A stretch of 11,217 nucleotides of DNA from Gemmatimonadaceae bacterium (lineage in GTDB: Bacteria > Gemmatimonadota > Gemmatimonadetes > Gemmatimonadales > Gemmatimonadaceae): contig JADGQU010000049.1 in assembly GCA_017881545.1 (NCBI GenBank), positions 1 to 11,217 on the forward strand. Reading direction: 5' to 3'. The notes beneath the pieces are model-generated. The model did not search any database. It was not told the DNA's origin and saw only the letters and a program-made list of their open reading frames with translations. Shown here piece by piece: positions 1 through 6,061 of this stretch. Both the position numbers and the translations under genes were made by a program. The stretch's first letter is position 1. Each line of letters starts with the position of its first letter.

Positions 1-468
1 CCACGGCGGATGATCGGAATCTTCAACCGCTCGCACTACGAGGACGTGCTCGTTCCGCGAGTCCACAAGCTCGTCACGAAAAAGATTCTGTTGGAGCGCT
101 ACGGACAGATCAACGCCTTCGAGCGAATGCTGACTCAGAATTCCGTCGTGATCCTGAAATTCTTCCTGCACGTCTCGCGCGATGAACAGAAGAAGCGGCT
201 CATCGAGCGGCTGGAAGACAGGAAGAAGAACTGGAAGTTCCGCGCGGGCGATCTGGACGACCGCGCGCTGTGGGACAGCTACTCCAAGGCTTACCACGAG
301 GCCATCGCCAAGTGCAGCACGAGCTGGGCGCGCTGGCACATCGTGCCCGCTGACGACGAACACGCGCGGAACCTGCTCGTGGCGCGAAAAATCGCCGACA
401 CGCTCGACGACCTCGATCTTCAGTACCCTCGCTTTGATCCAAAGCTCGAAGGCCTCAAAATCAAATAG
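1..468 (+). CDS. PPK2-family polyphosphate:nucleotide phosphotransferase, 3' part (5' end outside window)
   Basis: This is the C-terminal 155 codons of a polyphosphate kinase 2 family protein, which transfers phosphate between polyphosphate and nucleoside mono- or diphosphates in the cytoplasm. The reading frame is open from base 1, so the ATG at position 10 is internal and the true start lies outside the window. Visible family signatures are IGIFNRSHYEDV (window residues 5-16), which is the Walker B strand region, then QINAFERML and ILKFFLHVS, and the basic lid stretch LEDRKKNWKF (71-80) followed by DLDDRALWDSY. The end, with VPADDEHARNLL and DTLDDLDLQYP, matches the usual C-terminus of the PPK2_rel_1-type subgroup. 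The Walker A loop should be upstream and cannot be checked, so nucleotide specificity (AMP or ADP) cannot be assigned. The stop is TAG at 466-468. The gene converges on ppc. Confidence 0.93.
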   Translation, partial: PRRMIGIFNRSHYEDVLVPRVHKLVTKKILLERYGQINAFERMLTQNSVVILKFFLHVSRDEQKKRLIERLEDRKKNWKFRAGDLDDRALWDSYSKAYHEAIAKCSTSWARWHIVPADDEHARNLLVARKIADTLDDLDLQYPRFDPKLEGLKIK

Positions 469-487
469 AGTCGTGATTCTACGACTC
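468..487 (-). terminator. Candidate terminator hairpin between convergent ppk2 and ppc
   Basis: GAGTCGT (468-474) and ACGACTC (481-487) form a perfect 7-bp stem with a 6-nt loop. It lies in the 30 bp between the stop codons of the two convergent genes. Read on the minus strand, the stem is followed by a T-rich run (TATTTGATTTT), as expected for an intrinsic terminator of ppc. On the plus strand there is no T tract, so termination of the ppk2 transcript there is doubtful. Confidence 0.5.
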
Positions 488-498
488 CGGCGAATCAG

Positions 499-3288
499 CT
501 AGCCCGTGTTGCGGAGTCCCTGAGCGATCCCGCTCAGCGTCGTCGCGAGCGCATCGTCGATCGCTTCCCTTTCCCGCTCGTTCTTCGCCACGCCCGTGCG
601 CTTTCTCCGCAGCAGCGATATCTGCAACAGTGAAAGCGGATCGACATAGGGATTCCTGAGCACGATCGCCGACTGTAGCACAGGAGAGTCATCGAGGAGC
701 TGACGATGCCCCCGAATGAGTAGCAGCGCCTCGACCGCGCGCTGATACTCGCCAATCAGCGAGTCAACCAGCTTTCGGTCGCCGCCCAGGTGTCGCACGT
801 AGGCGCGCGCGATCTCGACATCGGTCTTGGCGCAAACCATCTCCGCCTTCCCCAGCAGGTCATCCACGAACGGCCAGCTCGCCGCCATCCGCTGAATCCG
901 CCGCAAGCCAGTGCGTGTGGATACTTCCTCGCCGAGGGCGGTTCCAACACCGAGCCAACCGGTGAGCATGAGGCGGATTTGCGTCCAGCCGAATCCCCAC
1001 GGGATCGCGCGAATGCCTTCGATCCCCGTCGTTGCGCCAGGACGATACGCGGGTCGCGAGCCAAACCGGGCGTTGGCCAGCTCGTCGATCGGCGTTGCCA
1101 TGCGAAAGAGCTGGAATAGCGCGTCGCCTTCGTAGACGAGCTCGTGATAGACGTCCCGCGATCGCGATGACACGCGATCCATCACCTCACGGAAATCCTC
1201 GACTTCTTTCACGCCAACTTTCTTGCGCCAATCGCTGAACTCGTGCAGCAGCACTCCCGCCGCCGTCACCTCCAGCGTGCGCTCGGCCACCGGCAACAGG
1301 CCAAACTGCTGCGAGATGATCTCGCCCTGTTCGGTGATCTTGATGCGGCCCCTCGTCGTTCCGGGAGGCAACGCCGCCAGAGCGCGATAGACCGGCGAGC
1401 CTCCGCCGCGACCGACGCTCCCGCCCCTCCCGTGAAAGAGCCGAAGCTCCACACCGGCGTCATCGCACACTTCGGCCAGAGACTCCTGCGCGCGGTACAG
1501 TCCCCATGATGCCGCTATCATCCCGGCATCCTTACCCGAGTCGGAATAGCCGATCATTATTTCCTGCTTCCGTCCCCGCGCTTCGAGCTGCCGTGAATAG
1601 ACGGGATCGTCGAACAGCGAGCGCATGACTTCCGGCGCCCGCTCGAGATCGTCGACTGTCTCGAACAGCGGAACTACGTCGAGACGCGATACCGGCTTCG
1701 CGCCGGCGAGATTCAGCAGTCCCGCTTCCAGGGCGAGCAGCATCACCCTTAGCAGGTCTTCGGCGGACCGCGTCATCGAAACTATGTAGGTGCAAGCCGC
1801 CTGTTCCCCGGCTTCGCCCTGGATGGTCCGGATCGCTTCCAACGTATCTACCGCCCGGCGCGTCGCGTCGGAGATCTTCCGGCTCTTGCTGAGAATCGGC
1901 CGCCCGGCGAGGAGTGCGGAGCGGAGCCTCTCTCCATCTGCATCACCATTTTTCGACGCGAGAATCTCTTTGACCGCGGCGGCATGAACGTCGGAGTGGT
2001 CGCGCACGTCCATCATGAAGCCATGAAAACCATGGGCGCGGACGGCCGCGTACAGCGGATCAACCGTGGTGCGGCAGGCCTGCTCCGCACCGGCGCGCAG
2101 CAGAGATTTGCGCACCAGCACCAGATCCTCCTCGAACGTGGCGACATCGGGATACGCCGCCGGTTCCTTTCTGGGCCGCCCGGCGTCGCGCGAAGCAACC
2201 AACCGGCGCGTTGCCTCGATCCGCGCCGACATGAAGCTCAGTTTGAGTCGCAGCGGCTCGTCGGCGTTGCGCTTGTTGTTCTTCTTCCAGATGAGGGGCA
2301 GCAGCTTATGGTCTTTTTCCAGCGACGTCATGAGAGCATCCAGCGGCGGCGCGATCGACGACGAGAGCGATAGACGCCGCGTGAGGTCGTCCAGAGTATC
2401 CCTGTACCGTCCGAGTATCACGTGGCTCGCACGGCGCGACGTGGCGATGGTGATTTCCGGCGTCACGTAAGGATTTCCGTCACGGTCGCCGCCAACCCAC
2501 GTTCCAAACCGCACCGGCACTGCGAGCCTGAGCTTGTCGGCGGAGCGCGCAAATTCGTCCTCGAACGCGAGTGCGAGCGTCGAGTGCACGAACGCGTTAG
2601 CCTCGAGGAGGCGCGTCTCCAGATACCAGAGCGCCGAGCTGACCTCGTCGAGAACCGTGGGGCGGTCCTGCCGCACCTCGCCCGTCAGCCAGAGCAACTC
2701 CACCTCGCCCTCCAGCGACTGCTCGACGAGCCTCACTTCGTCCGGCGGTGCTGACTCGCGGGCAAGGAGGTCGTCGGCGACGCGAGCCTGAAGGCCGAGC
2801 AGCGTGCGACGAGTGGATTCGGTCGGGTGCGCGGTGAGCACCGGCCGGATGTCCAGGGCGAGCATCGCACGCTCGATAGCTTCCGCGCTCGCGCCAAGAT
2901 GCCGGAGCTGGCGCATCGTCCACCGCGCCGAGGCGGGCTGCGGATCGGTGACGCCCTTGCCGAGATACGAGTTGCGCCGGCGAACGCGATGCGTTTGCTC
3001 GGCCGTGTTGATCAGGAGGAAGAAGAGCGTGAATGCGCGCGACGCCATGGCGCATTGCGCGACGCTGAGGCCGTCGATCAGCTTGAGCAGGCCGTCGAGG
3101 GTCGGGGCATCGGATTCACCGTGCCGGCGGGCCCGCGTCGCGACGCGCAACCGCTCGACGATCGTGAACGCCTCGTCACCCTCGAGACGCCTGATGACCC
3201 GCCCGAGCGCGCCCGCGAGCCAGCGGACGTCCTCGTGGAGCGGGAGGTCCTCTCTGCGGGTTGCTACCGTCAGCGTGTCGCTCTTCAT
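499..3288 (-). CDS. ppc: Phosphoenolpyruvate carboxylase
   Basis: This cytoplasmic enzyme carboxylates phosphoenolpyruvate with bicarbonate to oxaloacetate, the anaplerotic feed of the TCA cycle. The family's key motifs are all present (929-residue numbering). TAHPTES has the catalytic His154, matching E. coli His138. GGDRDGNP lies near 266-273. GYSDSGKDAG has Lys586, matching Lys546. FHGRGGSVGRGGG has His619 and Arg621, matching His579 and Arg581. RAIPWGFGWTQ follows, and the conserved C-terminus RNTG carries the Asn that binds the inhibitor aspartate in E. coli. Length is slightly above the usual ~880-930. I chose the ATG at 3288. An in-frame TTG at 3330, directly after a TAG codon, would add 14 residues. 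Neither start has a clear Shine-Dalgarno site. A 5-bp hairpin (3292-3306) sits 3 nt before the ATG. The gene is complete with no frameshift. Confidence 0.96.
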   Translation of the reverse strand: MKSDTLTVATRREDLPLHEDVRWLAGALGRVIRRLEGDEAFTIVERLRVATRARRHGESDAPTLDGLLKLIDGLSVAQCAMASRAFTLFFLLINTAEQTHRVRRRNSYLGKGVTDPQPASARWTMRQLRHLGASAEAIERAMLALDIRPVLTAHPTESTRRTLLGLQARVADDLLARESAPPDEVRLVEQSLEGEVELLWLTGEVRQDRPTVLDEVSSALWYLETRLLEANAFVHSTLALAFEDEFARSADKLRLAVPVRFGTWVGGDRDGNPYVTPEITIATSRRASHVILGRYRDTLDDLTRRLSLSSSIAPPLDALMTSLEKDHKLLPLIWKKNNKRNADEPLRLKLSFMSARIEATRRLVASRDAGRPRKEPAAYPDVATFEEDLVLVRKSLLRAGAEQACRTTVDPLYAAVRAHGFHGFMMDVRDHSDVHAAAVKEILASKNGDADGERLRSALLAGRPILSKSRKISDATRRAVDTLEAIRTIQGEAGEQAACTYIVSMTRSAEDLLRVMLLALEAGLLNLAGAKPVSRLDVVPLFETVDDLERAPEVMRSLFDDPVYSRQLEARGRKQEIMIGYSDSGKDAGMIAASWGLYRAQESLAEVCDDAGVELRLFHGRGGSVGRGGGSPVYRALAALPPGTTRGRIKITEQGEIISQQFGLLPVAERTLEVTAAGVLLHEFSDWRKKVGVKEVEDFREVMDRVSSRSRDVYHELVYEGDALFQLFRMATPIDELANARFGSRPAYRPGATTGIEGIRAIPWGFGWTQIRLMLTGWLGVGTALGEEVSTRTGLRRIQRMAASWPFVDDLLGKAEMVCAKTDVEIARAYVRHLGGDRKLVDSLIGEYQRAVEALLLIRGHRQLLDDSPVLQSAIVLRNPYVDPLSLLQISLLRRKRTGVAKNEREREAIDDALATTLSGIAQGLRNTG

Positions 3289-3333
3289 CGGCGGGAATCT
3301 ATCCCGATTCTGCGTTACCGCTCCACTCAACTA

Positions 3334-3375
3334 CGCTGCCGCCTGCTTCCCGCTGAACGCCACCCGCTACCTGCT
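3334..3375 (-). repeat. Degenerate 7-bp tandem repeat array (six units, AGCNGGN on minus strand)
   Basis: Read on the minus strand, this stretch splits into six consecutive heptamers: AGCAGGT, AGCGGGT, GGCGTTC, AGCGGGA, AGCAGGC, GGCAGCG. Four fit AGCNGGN exactly and all keep the register. It lies immediately upstream of the ppc reading frame, starting 4 bp from the alternative TTG start. It is inverted relative to the second array at 3461-3493. Confidence 0.65.
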
Positions 3376-3460
3376 GCAAGCGTCATGACAGCACCGGTGG
3401 CGCGAAGGTACAGGCCAAAGCGCGCGCTTCGAACGCCACCAGAACGGTCCCGGCGTAGGC

Positions 3461-3493
3461 AGCTGGGAGCGGACAGCGGGCAGCAGGAAGCAG
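3461..3493 (+). repeat. Degenerate 7-bp tandem repeat array (4.7 units, AGCNGGN on plus strand)
   Basis: Consecutive units AGCTGGG, AGCGGAC, AGCGGGC, AGCAGGA and the partial unit AGCAG share a strict 7-bp register. The array is an inverted partner of 3343-3375: aligned by eye, 25 of 33 positions are complementary across an 85-bp spacer. It is intergenic. Origin and function are unknown. Confidence 0.65.
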
Positions 3494-3540
3494 TGTCGTT
3501 GTTGGACCAGAACCGCCCGGTAAAACCCACAGACACCACG

Positions 3541-3600
3541 CGATTCACGTAGCTGCGGATTCACACCCCGAACAGCGGATACAACCCCGTCGGTGAATCG
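3541..3600. promoter_or_regulatory. Cluster of three GATTCAC heptamers, possible operator
   Basis: GATTCAC occurs at 3542-3548 and 3558-3564 in direct orientation, with starts 16 bp apart. It occurs inverted as GTGAATC at 3593-3599. The outer pair extends to a perfect 8-bp inverted repeat, CGATTCAC/GTGAATCG. The cluster ends a few bases before a TATAGT hexamer (3604-3609) and about 50 bp before the chosen start of the CHASE3 gene. That position would suit regulator binding sites, but this is pattern evidence only. Confidence 0.35.
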
Positions 3601-3646
3601 TCCTATAGTAGAAGTACCTCCTCGCTACGTTCGCCCCAGGGCCACA

Positions 3647-4459
3647 ATGAAAATTTCCCATAGCAGACCCGTTCTCATTTCCTTCGGGCTGGCGTCTATC
3701 GCGGTCGTAATGGGGGCCCTGCTTCTGCTCGAATGGAAGGATGGAACCGCCGCGGTCGAATCGTTCCAATGGGTGAGCCACACGCTCGAAAACCAGCGCG
3801 AGCTCGCCACCGTCGAAGCACGAATGAGCGAGGCCGAGGCCGGGCAAAGGGGATACATCCTGACTGGCCAGCCTGGTTTCCTGGCCCCCTACGCGGCGGC
3901 AACGAACGAGGTCCGCAGCCGCCTCACCAACCTGCGGCGCCTGCTGGCGGACAATTCCGCGCAGCTGCGACGCGTGGTGACGGTCGAGGCGCTTTCGCGC
4001 GCCAAGCTGGTCGAGTTCGACTCGACGATCAAGCTGGAGCGTGCTGGCAAGCACGACCTTGCCGTGAACATCGTGAAAACGAGTCATAGCGACAGCGTGA
4101 TGACGTCGATCCGGTCCGGTCTCCAGGAGACGACGGCGGAAGAGGCGAATCTACTGCGGGATCGGCAGCAAGCGCTCGCGGAAGAGCTGCATCATGGAGA
4201 CCTGATCTCTGTGGGGCTTGCCGTGGCGCTCGGGGTGATGCTGATCGCGCTGCTCGTGATGGCGCGGGGAGCTGAGCACTACCGGAATCTCGTGACGCTA
4301 TGCGCGTGGACGAGGTCCGTCGAATTCGAGGGCGAGTGGATAAGCTTCGAGGAGTATCTGCGCCGGAAGTTCGACATCTCGACGACCCACAGCATCTCAC
4401 CGAACGCCCTCTCGCAGCTCGACATCGGACTCAGCGACACGCAGAAGCCGACACCGTAG
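3647..4459 (+). CDS. CHASE3-domain two-TM membrane protein with degenerate C-terminal Cys motif
   Basis: A 270-residue inner-membrane protein, probably an extracytoplasmic sensor or a remnant of one. TM1 is about residues 8-28 and TM2 about 186-206. Between them is a helical CHASE3 domain, recognised by RELATVEARMSEAEAGQRGYILTG (split here: RELATVEARM, then SEAEAGQRGYILTG). After TM2 there is only a ~60-residue tail with no HAMP, histidine kinase, GGDEF or methyl-accepting domain. That tail (LCAWTRSVEFEGEWISFEEY, then THSISPNAL) resembles the CAWCKRI..GEW..EEYL..THGICP.C element found at the end of many bacterial sensory proteins, but three of the four cysteine positions are replaced (Thr222, Ser251, Ala254). 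The ATG at 3647 was chosen because AGGG (3637-3640) lies 6 nt upstream. A GTG at 3593 would add 18 residues without a ribosome-binding site. The gene converges on the next one with 21 bp between stops. Confidence 0.85.
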   Translation: MKISHSRPVLISFGLASIAVVMGALLLLEWKDGTAAVESFQWVSHTLENQRELATVEARMSEAEAGQRGYILTGQPGFLAPYAAATNEVRSRLTNLRRLLADNSAQLRRVVTVEALSRAKLVEFDSTIKLERAGKHDLAVNIVKTSHSDSVMTSIRSGLQETTAEEANLLRDRQQALAEELHHGDLISVGLAVALGVMLIALLVMARGAEHYRNLVTLCAWTRSVEFEGEWISFEEYLRRKFDISTTHSISPNALSQLDIGLSDTQKPTP

Positions 4460-4484
4460 AGGAGTGGAGCCCAGCCCCTTCTAC
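4456..4484. terminator. Possible bidirectional hairpin between convergent genes
   Basis: GTAGAGG (4456-4462) can pair with CCTTCTAC (within 4477-4484) in a 7-bp stem including one G-U pair, with a further interrupted pairing inside. It overlaps both stop codons of the convergent CHASE3 and hypothetical genes. There is no T tract on either side, so termination activity is uncertain. Confidence 0.3.
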
Positions 4485-5212
4485 TTGAGCCGTCTCGCCA
4501 AACCGGCGAGGTAGTCCGCGGCCTGCGCAATCGGCTTGGCCCCGGTAAGCTCCGCTCGATCGAGCGCCGGAATCCTCGGCTCGTTGTTCACGTTGCGGAT
4601 GCCGAGCCGTTTGCGAAGCTCATTCCGGAACGCGCGCGCCGGCCGATAGAATCTCTCCTTGTACGCCCGCCAGGTCCGGAGATTGTGCTCCATCAGCTCC
4701 AGGCTTTGCTGATCGAGTACTTCGTCGCGCTCCGCTTCCGTGATAGCATCGAGGGCAGCATCGAGGGGCTTGGTTCCGGCGAGGGTATTGACGAACTCGC
4801 GGTCGCTCACGGCCTCGAAGGACTTCATTTCCTTCGCCAGCTGAAGGACCTCATCGCGCAGCTCGGCCGGGGGTAGCTCCTTCAACTGTTCGACGAGCGG
4901 ATCGATCACGGCGACTGGAGCGGCGCCCGCCGCCGGCGTGGGCGATTCGAAGCCGGTGACGCTCGGCCCGCTGTACACGAGCCAGAGAAGCTCAGCGATA
5001 GTCGTCACACCATAACAGACGACGGCGACGACGGCGAAGCGCACGGCCGATGGCGACGACCTGAGTATCCCGTGCCCGTGCCAGAGGAGATTCAGAGCGG
5101 CGATGGTCACGCAACTGGCGATTTTCGCGGGGTGGAGGAGCTGAGTCTGCTTCCACGCGCGGGGGACCGACTTACGCCACTTCTCGGGGTGGATGGAAAT
5201 CTTCACTCTCAA
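4481..5212 (-). CDS. Hypothetical two-TM membrane protein
   Basis: I do not recognise a family for this 243-residue protein. Two hydrophobic segments (about residues 30-50 and 57-80, the second the stronger) follow a basic N-terminus. A Pro/Ala-rich linker (about 90-103) then leads to a charged, mainly helical domain (about 104-243). That domain has acidic stretches (TEAERDEVLDQQSLELMEH) followed by a basic one with FYRPARAFRNELRKRLGI. Codon use and GC content match the neighbours, and the frame is uninterrupted, so it is probably a real gene. The start taken is TTG (5212-5210), with GAGAG 9 nt upstream on the minus strand. GTG two codons later (5206) is an alternative. Upstream on the same strand, 87 bp away, is the GNAT gene, so co-transcription is possible, but the gap holds two hairpins. 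Confidence 0.7.
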   Translation of the reverse strand: MRVKISIHPEKWRKSVPRAWKQTQLLHPAKIASCVTIAALNLLWHGHGILRSSPSAVRFAVVAVVCYGVTTIAELLWLVYSGPSVTGFESPTPAAGAAPVAVIDPLVEQLKELPPAELRDEVLQLAKEMKSFEAVSDREFVNTLAGTKPLDAALDAITEAERDEVLDQQSLELMEHNLRTWRAYKERFYRPARAFRNELRKRLGIRNVNNEPRIPALDRAELTGAKPIAQAADYLAGLARRLK

Positions 5213-5240
5213 GTGACTGTTCTCTCGCTGTCGCAGTCAC
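5213..5240 (-). promoter_or_regulatory. Hairpin touching the TTG start of the hypothetical gene
   Basis: GTGACTG (5213-5219) and CAGTCAC (5234-5240) are a perfect 7-bp inverted repeat with a 14-nt loop. On the minus-strand transcript the stem ends directly at the TTG start codon, and the putative GAGAG ribosome-binding site lies in the loop. It could control initiation or be a protein operator. Confidence 0.4.
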
Positions 5241-5244
5241 GCCT

Positions 5245-5271
5245 TTTCGACAACTTCCTGCAGTTGCGAAA
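5245..5271 (-). terminator. Strong hairpin downstream of the GNAT gene, possible terminator or leader structure
   Basis: TTTCG (5245-5249) pairs with CGAAA (5267-5271), and CAACT (5251-5255) pairs with AGTTG (5262-5266). A single bulged A at 5250 and a 6-nt loop give a 10-bp stem. It lies 29 bp past the GNAT stop codon. There is no T run after it on the minus strand, so an intrinsic terminator is not certain. It may instead be a structured 5' leader of the downstream gene. Confidence 0.4.
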
Positions 5272-5299
5272 CGGGAGATAGGTGTTTACGCGCGCCTGA

Positions 5300-5824
5300 T
5301 CAGAGCGATTTCGACATGATGTGGTCGTCGCCAATCCGGTCTCCAAAGTAGAAGGGAGCGGAGCCGACGACCGAGAATCCCATCCGCTCGTAGAATCCGA
5401 CAGCCCATGGCGCTTCCTTCCAGACCTGGAGCCAGAGCATGTCCGCCCCCCGATTCTTCGCATGGTTGAAGCATTCATTCATGAGTGCGGCGCCGACGCC
5501 GCGCCCCTGCGCCGCGCCGTCGACATAAAAGCGTACGATCTCGAATACGCGGTCACCGCCGACACCCGAAGGGGGCTCGGCGCTCGAGCGCAGATACGCG
5601 TAAGCGATCGCGCTGCCGTGGAGATCTTCCACGAGCAGCATGGTGACGCCTTCTTCCGCAATCGCTTCGCGAACGACGTCGACAGAGAAGGATCGCGCCA
5701 GGTAGCGACTCAGCTCCGGCTCGGGATGTGTGGGACCGTACGTCTCCGTGAACAGCCGCGCGCCGAGCGATGCCATTGTCGCGGCGTCGTTGACGGTGCA
5801 GCGCCGGATGGAAAAAGGGGGCAT
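5300..5824 (-). CDS. GNAT-family N-acetyltransferase, PaiA-like
   Basis: A 174-residue cytoplasmic acetyltransferase with the single GNAT fold, transferring acetyl from acetyl-CoA to an amine. The acetyl-CoA pyrophosphate loop is seen as QGRGVGAALM (residues 106-115, Q-x-x-G-x-G), preceded by the strand IVRFYVD. Motif B is WAVGFYERMGF (140-150). The arrangement LQVWKEAPWAVGFYERMGF, then GSAPFYFGD and DDHIMSKSL, resembles the PaiA subgroup, which in Bacillus acetylates polyamines such as spermidine. The substrate here is inferred only from that likeness. The start is ATG at 5824. No Shine-Dalgarno is visible on this strand, so initiation may be leaderless or weak. The hypothetical membrane protein gene follows 87 bp downstream on the same strand. 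Confidence 0.9.
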   Translation of the reverse strand: MPPFSIRRCTVNDAATMASLGARLFTETYGPTHPEPELSRYLARSFSVDVVREAIAEEGVTMLLVEDLHGSAIAYAYLRSSAEPPSGVGGDRVFEIVRFYVDGAAQGRGVGAALMNECFNHAKNRGADMLWLQVWKEAPWAVGFYERMGFSVVGSAPFYFGDRIGDDHIMSKSL

Positions 5825-5945
5825 TGCGCGCGTTTGAAGGAGGAAGAATCAATTGCGGAAAGAACCTCATGCCTGAACGGCAATATCGTAAACTCACTGC
5901 AGGATGACAGTCGTGCACCAGCCGGTCGCCCGCTCGACATTCTAC

Positions 5946-5974
5946 TTGACAACTCGTTTACTGCGCTGTAATAG
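5946..5974 (+). promoter_or_regulatory. Sigma70-like promoter for the ydjC-susC-susD operon
   Basis: A perfect TTGACA (5946-5951) is followed either by TGTAAT (5967-5972, 5 of 6 consensus, 15-bp spacer) or by TAATAG (5969-5974, 17-bp spacer). It reads towards the deacetylase gene. The predicted transcript would start near 5980 and have a leader of about 80 nt. It is the best promoter match noticed in the window. Promoter preferences of the host phylum are not known from the sequence. Confidence 0.5.
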
Positions 5975-5985
5975 AGGGTGTCGCG

Positions 5986-6009
5986 CGAGCCCTTCTATTG
6001 TTGGGCTCG
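5986..6009 (+). promoter_or_regulatory. 5' leader hairpin
   Basis: CGAGCCC (5986-5992) and GGGCTCG (6003-6009) form a perfect 7-bp GC-rich stem with a 10-nt loop. It starts within a few bases of the predicted transcription start and is followed by GGCTTGTTGTG. It may stabilise the mRNA 5' end, attenuate transcription, or be an operator palindrome overlapping the promoter's downstream edge. Confidence 0.4.
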
Positions 6010-6061
6010 GGCTTGTTGTGTGAAATAGCAGACTTACCAACGTCCTCTCACCGAGGGTCGC

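Larger units (their letters stand above)
3289..3646. other. Divergent intergenic region between ppc and the CHASE3 gene
   Basis: These 358 bp hold no convincing gene. They contain two inverted heptamer-repeat arrays (3334-3375 and 3461-3493) and three GATTCAC heptamers (3542-3548, 3558-3564, and inverted at 3593-3599). A TATAGT hexamer at 3604-3609 could be a -10 element for the CHASE3 gene, but no good -35 lies 16-18 bp upstream. No promoter for ppc could be assigned with confidence. Open frames here (for example GTG at 3593 continuing into the CHASE3 gene) lack ribosome-binding sites. Confidence 0.6.
5825..6061. other. Divergent intergenic region between the GNAT gene and the ydjC-sus operon
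   Basis: These 237 bp contain a TTGACA-type promoter for the rightward operon (5946-5974) and a hairpin just after it (5986-6009). The half nearer the GNAT gene has no clear minus-strand promoter. A plus-strand AAGGAGG (5836-5842) is followed only by tiny open frames. Confidence 0.6.

Noticed and set aside
2827..3552. 241-codon plus-strand open frame antisense to the start of ppc
   Set aside because: It lies mostly opposite ppc, whose protein is fully matched to its family. Its translation is Arg-rich with no recognisable motif, as expected for a shadow frame in GC-rich DNA.
3607..3626. Minus-strand AGGAGG at 3617-3622
   Set aside because: It is a good Shine-Dalgarno match, but no ATG, GTG or TTG follows at a usable distance on that strand.
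3593..3646. GTG at 3593 as start of the CHASE3 gene
   Set aside because: It has no ribosome-binding site and the extra 18 residues are not signal-like. ATG 3647 has AGGG at 6 nt and starts just before TM1. The GTG also lies inside the GTGAATC heptamer.
5836..5904. Plus-strand AAGGAGG followed by TTG (5853) and ATG (5869) mini-frames
   Set aside because: The frames encode only about 7 and 12 residues with no attenuator-like composition, and the ATG is too far from the site. On the opposite strand this is simply the GNAT leader.
5321..5971. 216-codon plus-strand open frame over the GNAT gene
   Set aside because: It overlaps an intact GNAT protein with both acetyl-CoA motifs. The antisense product has no recognisable features.
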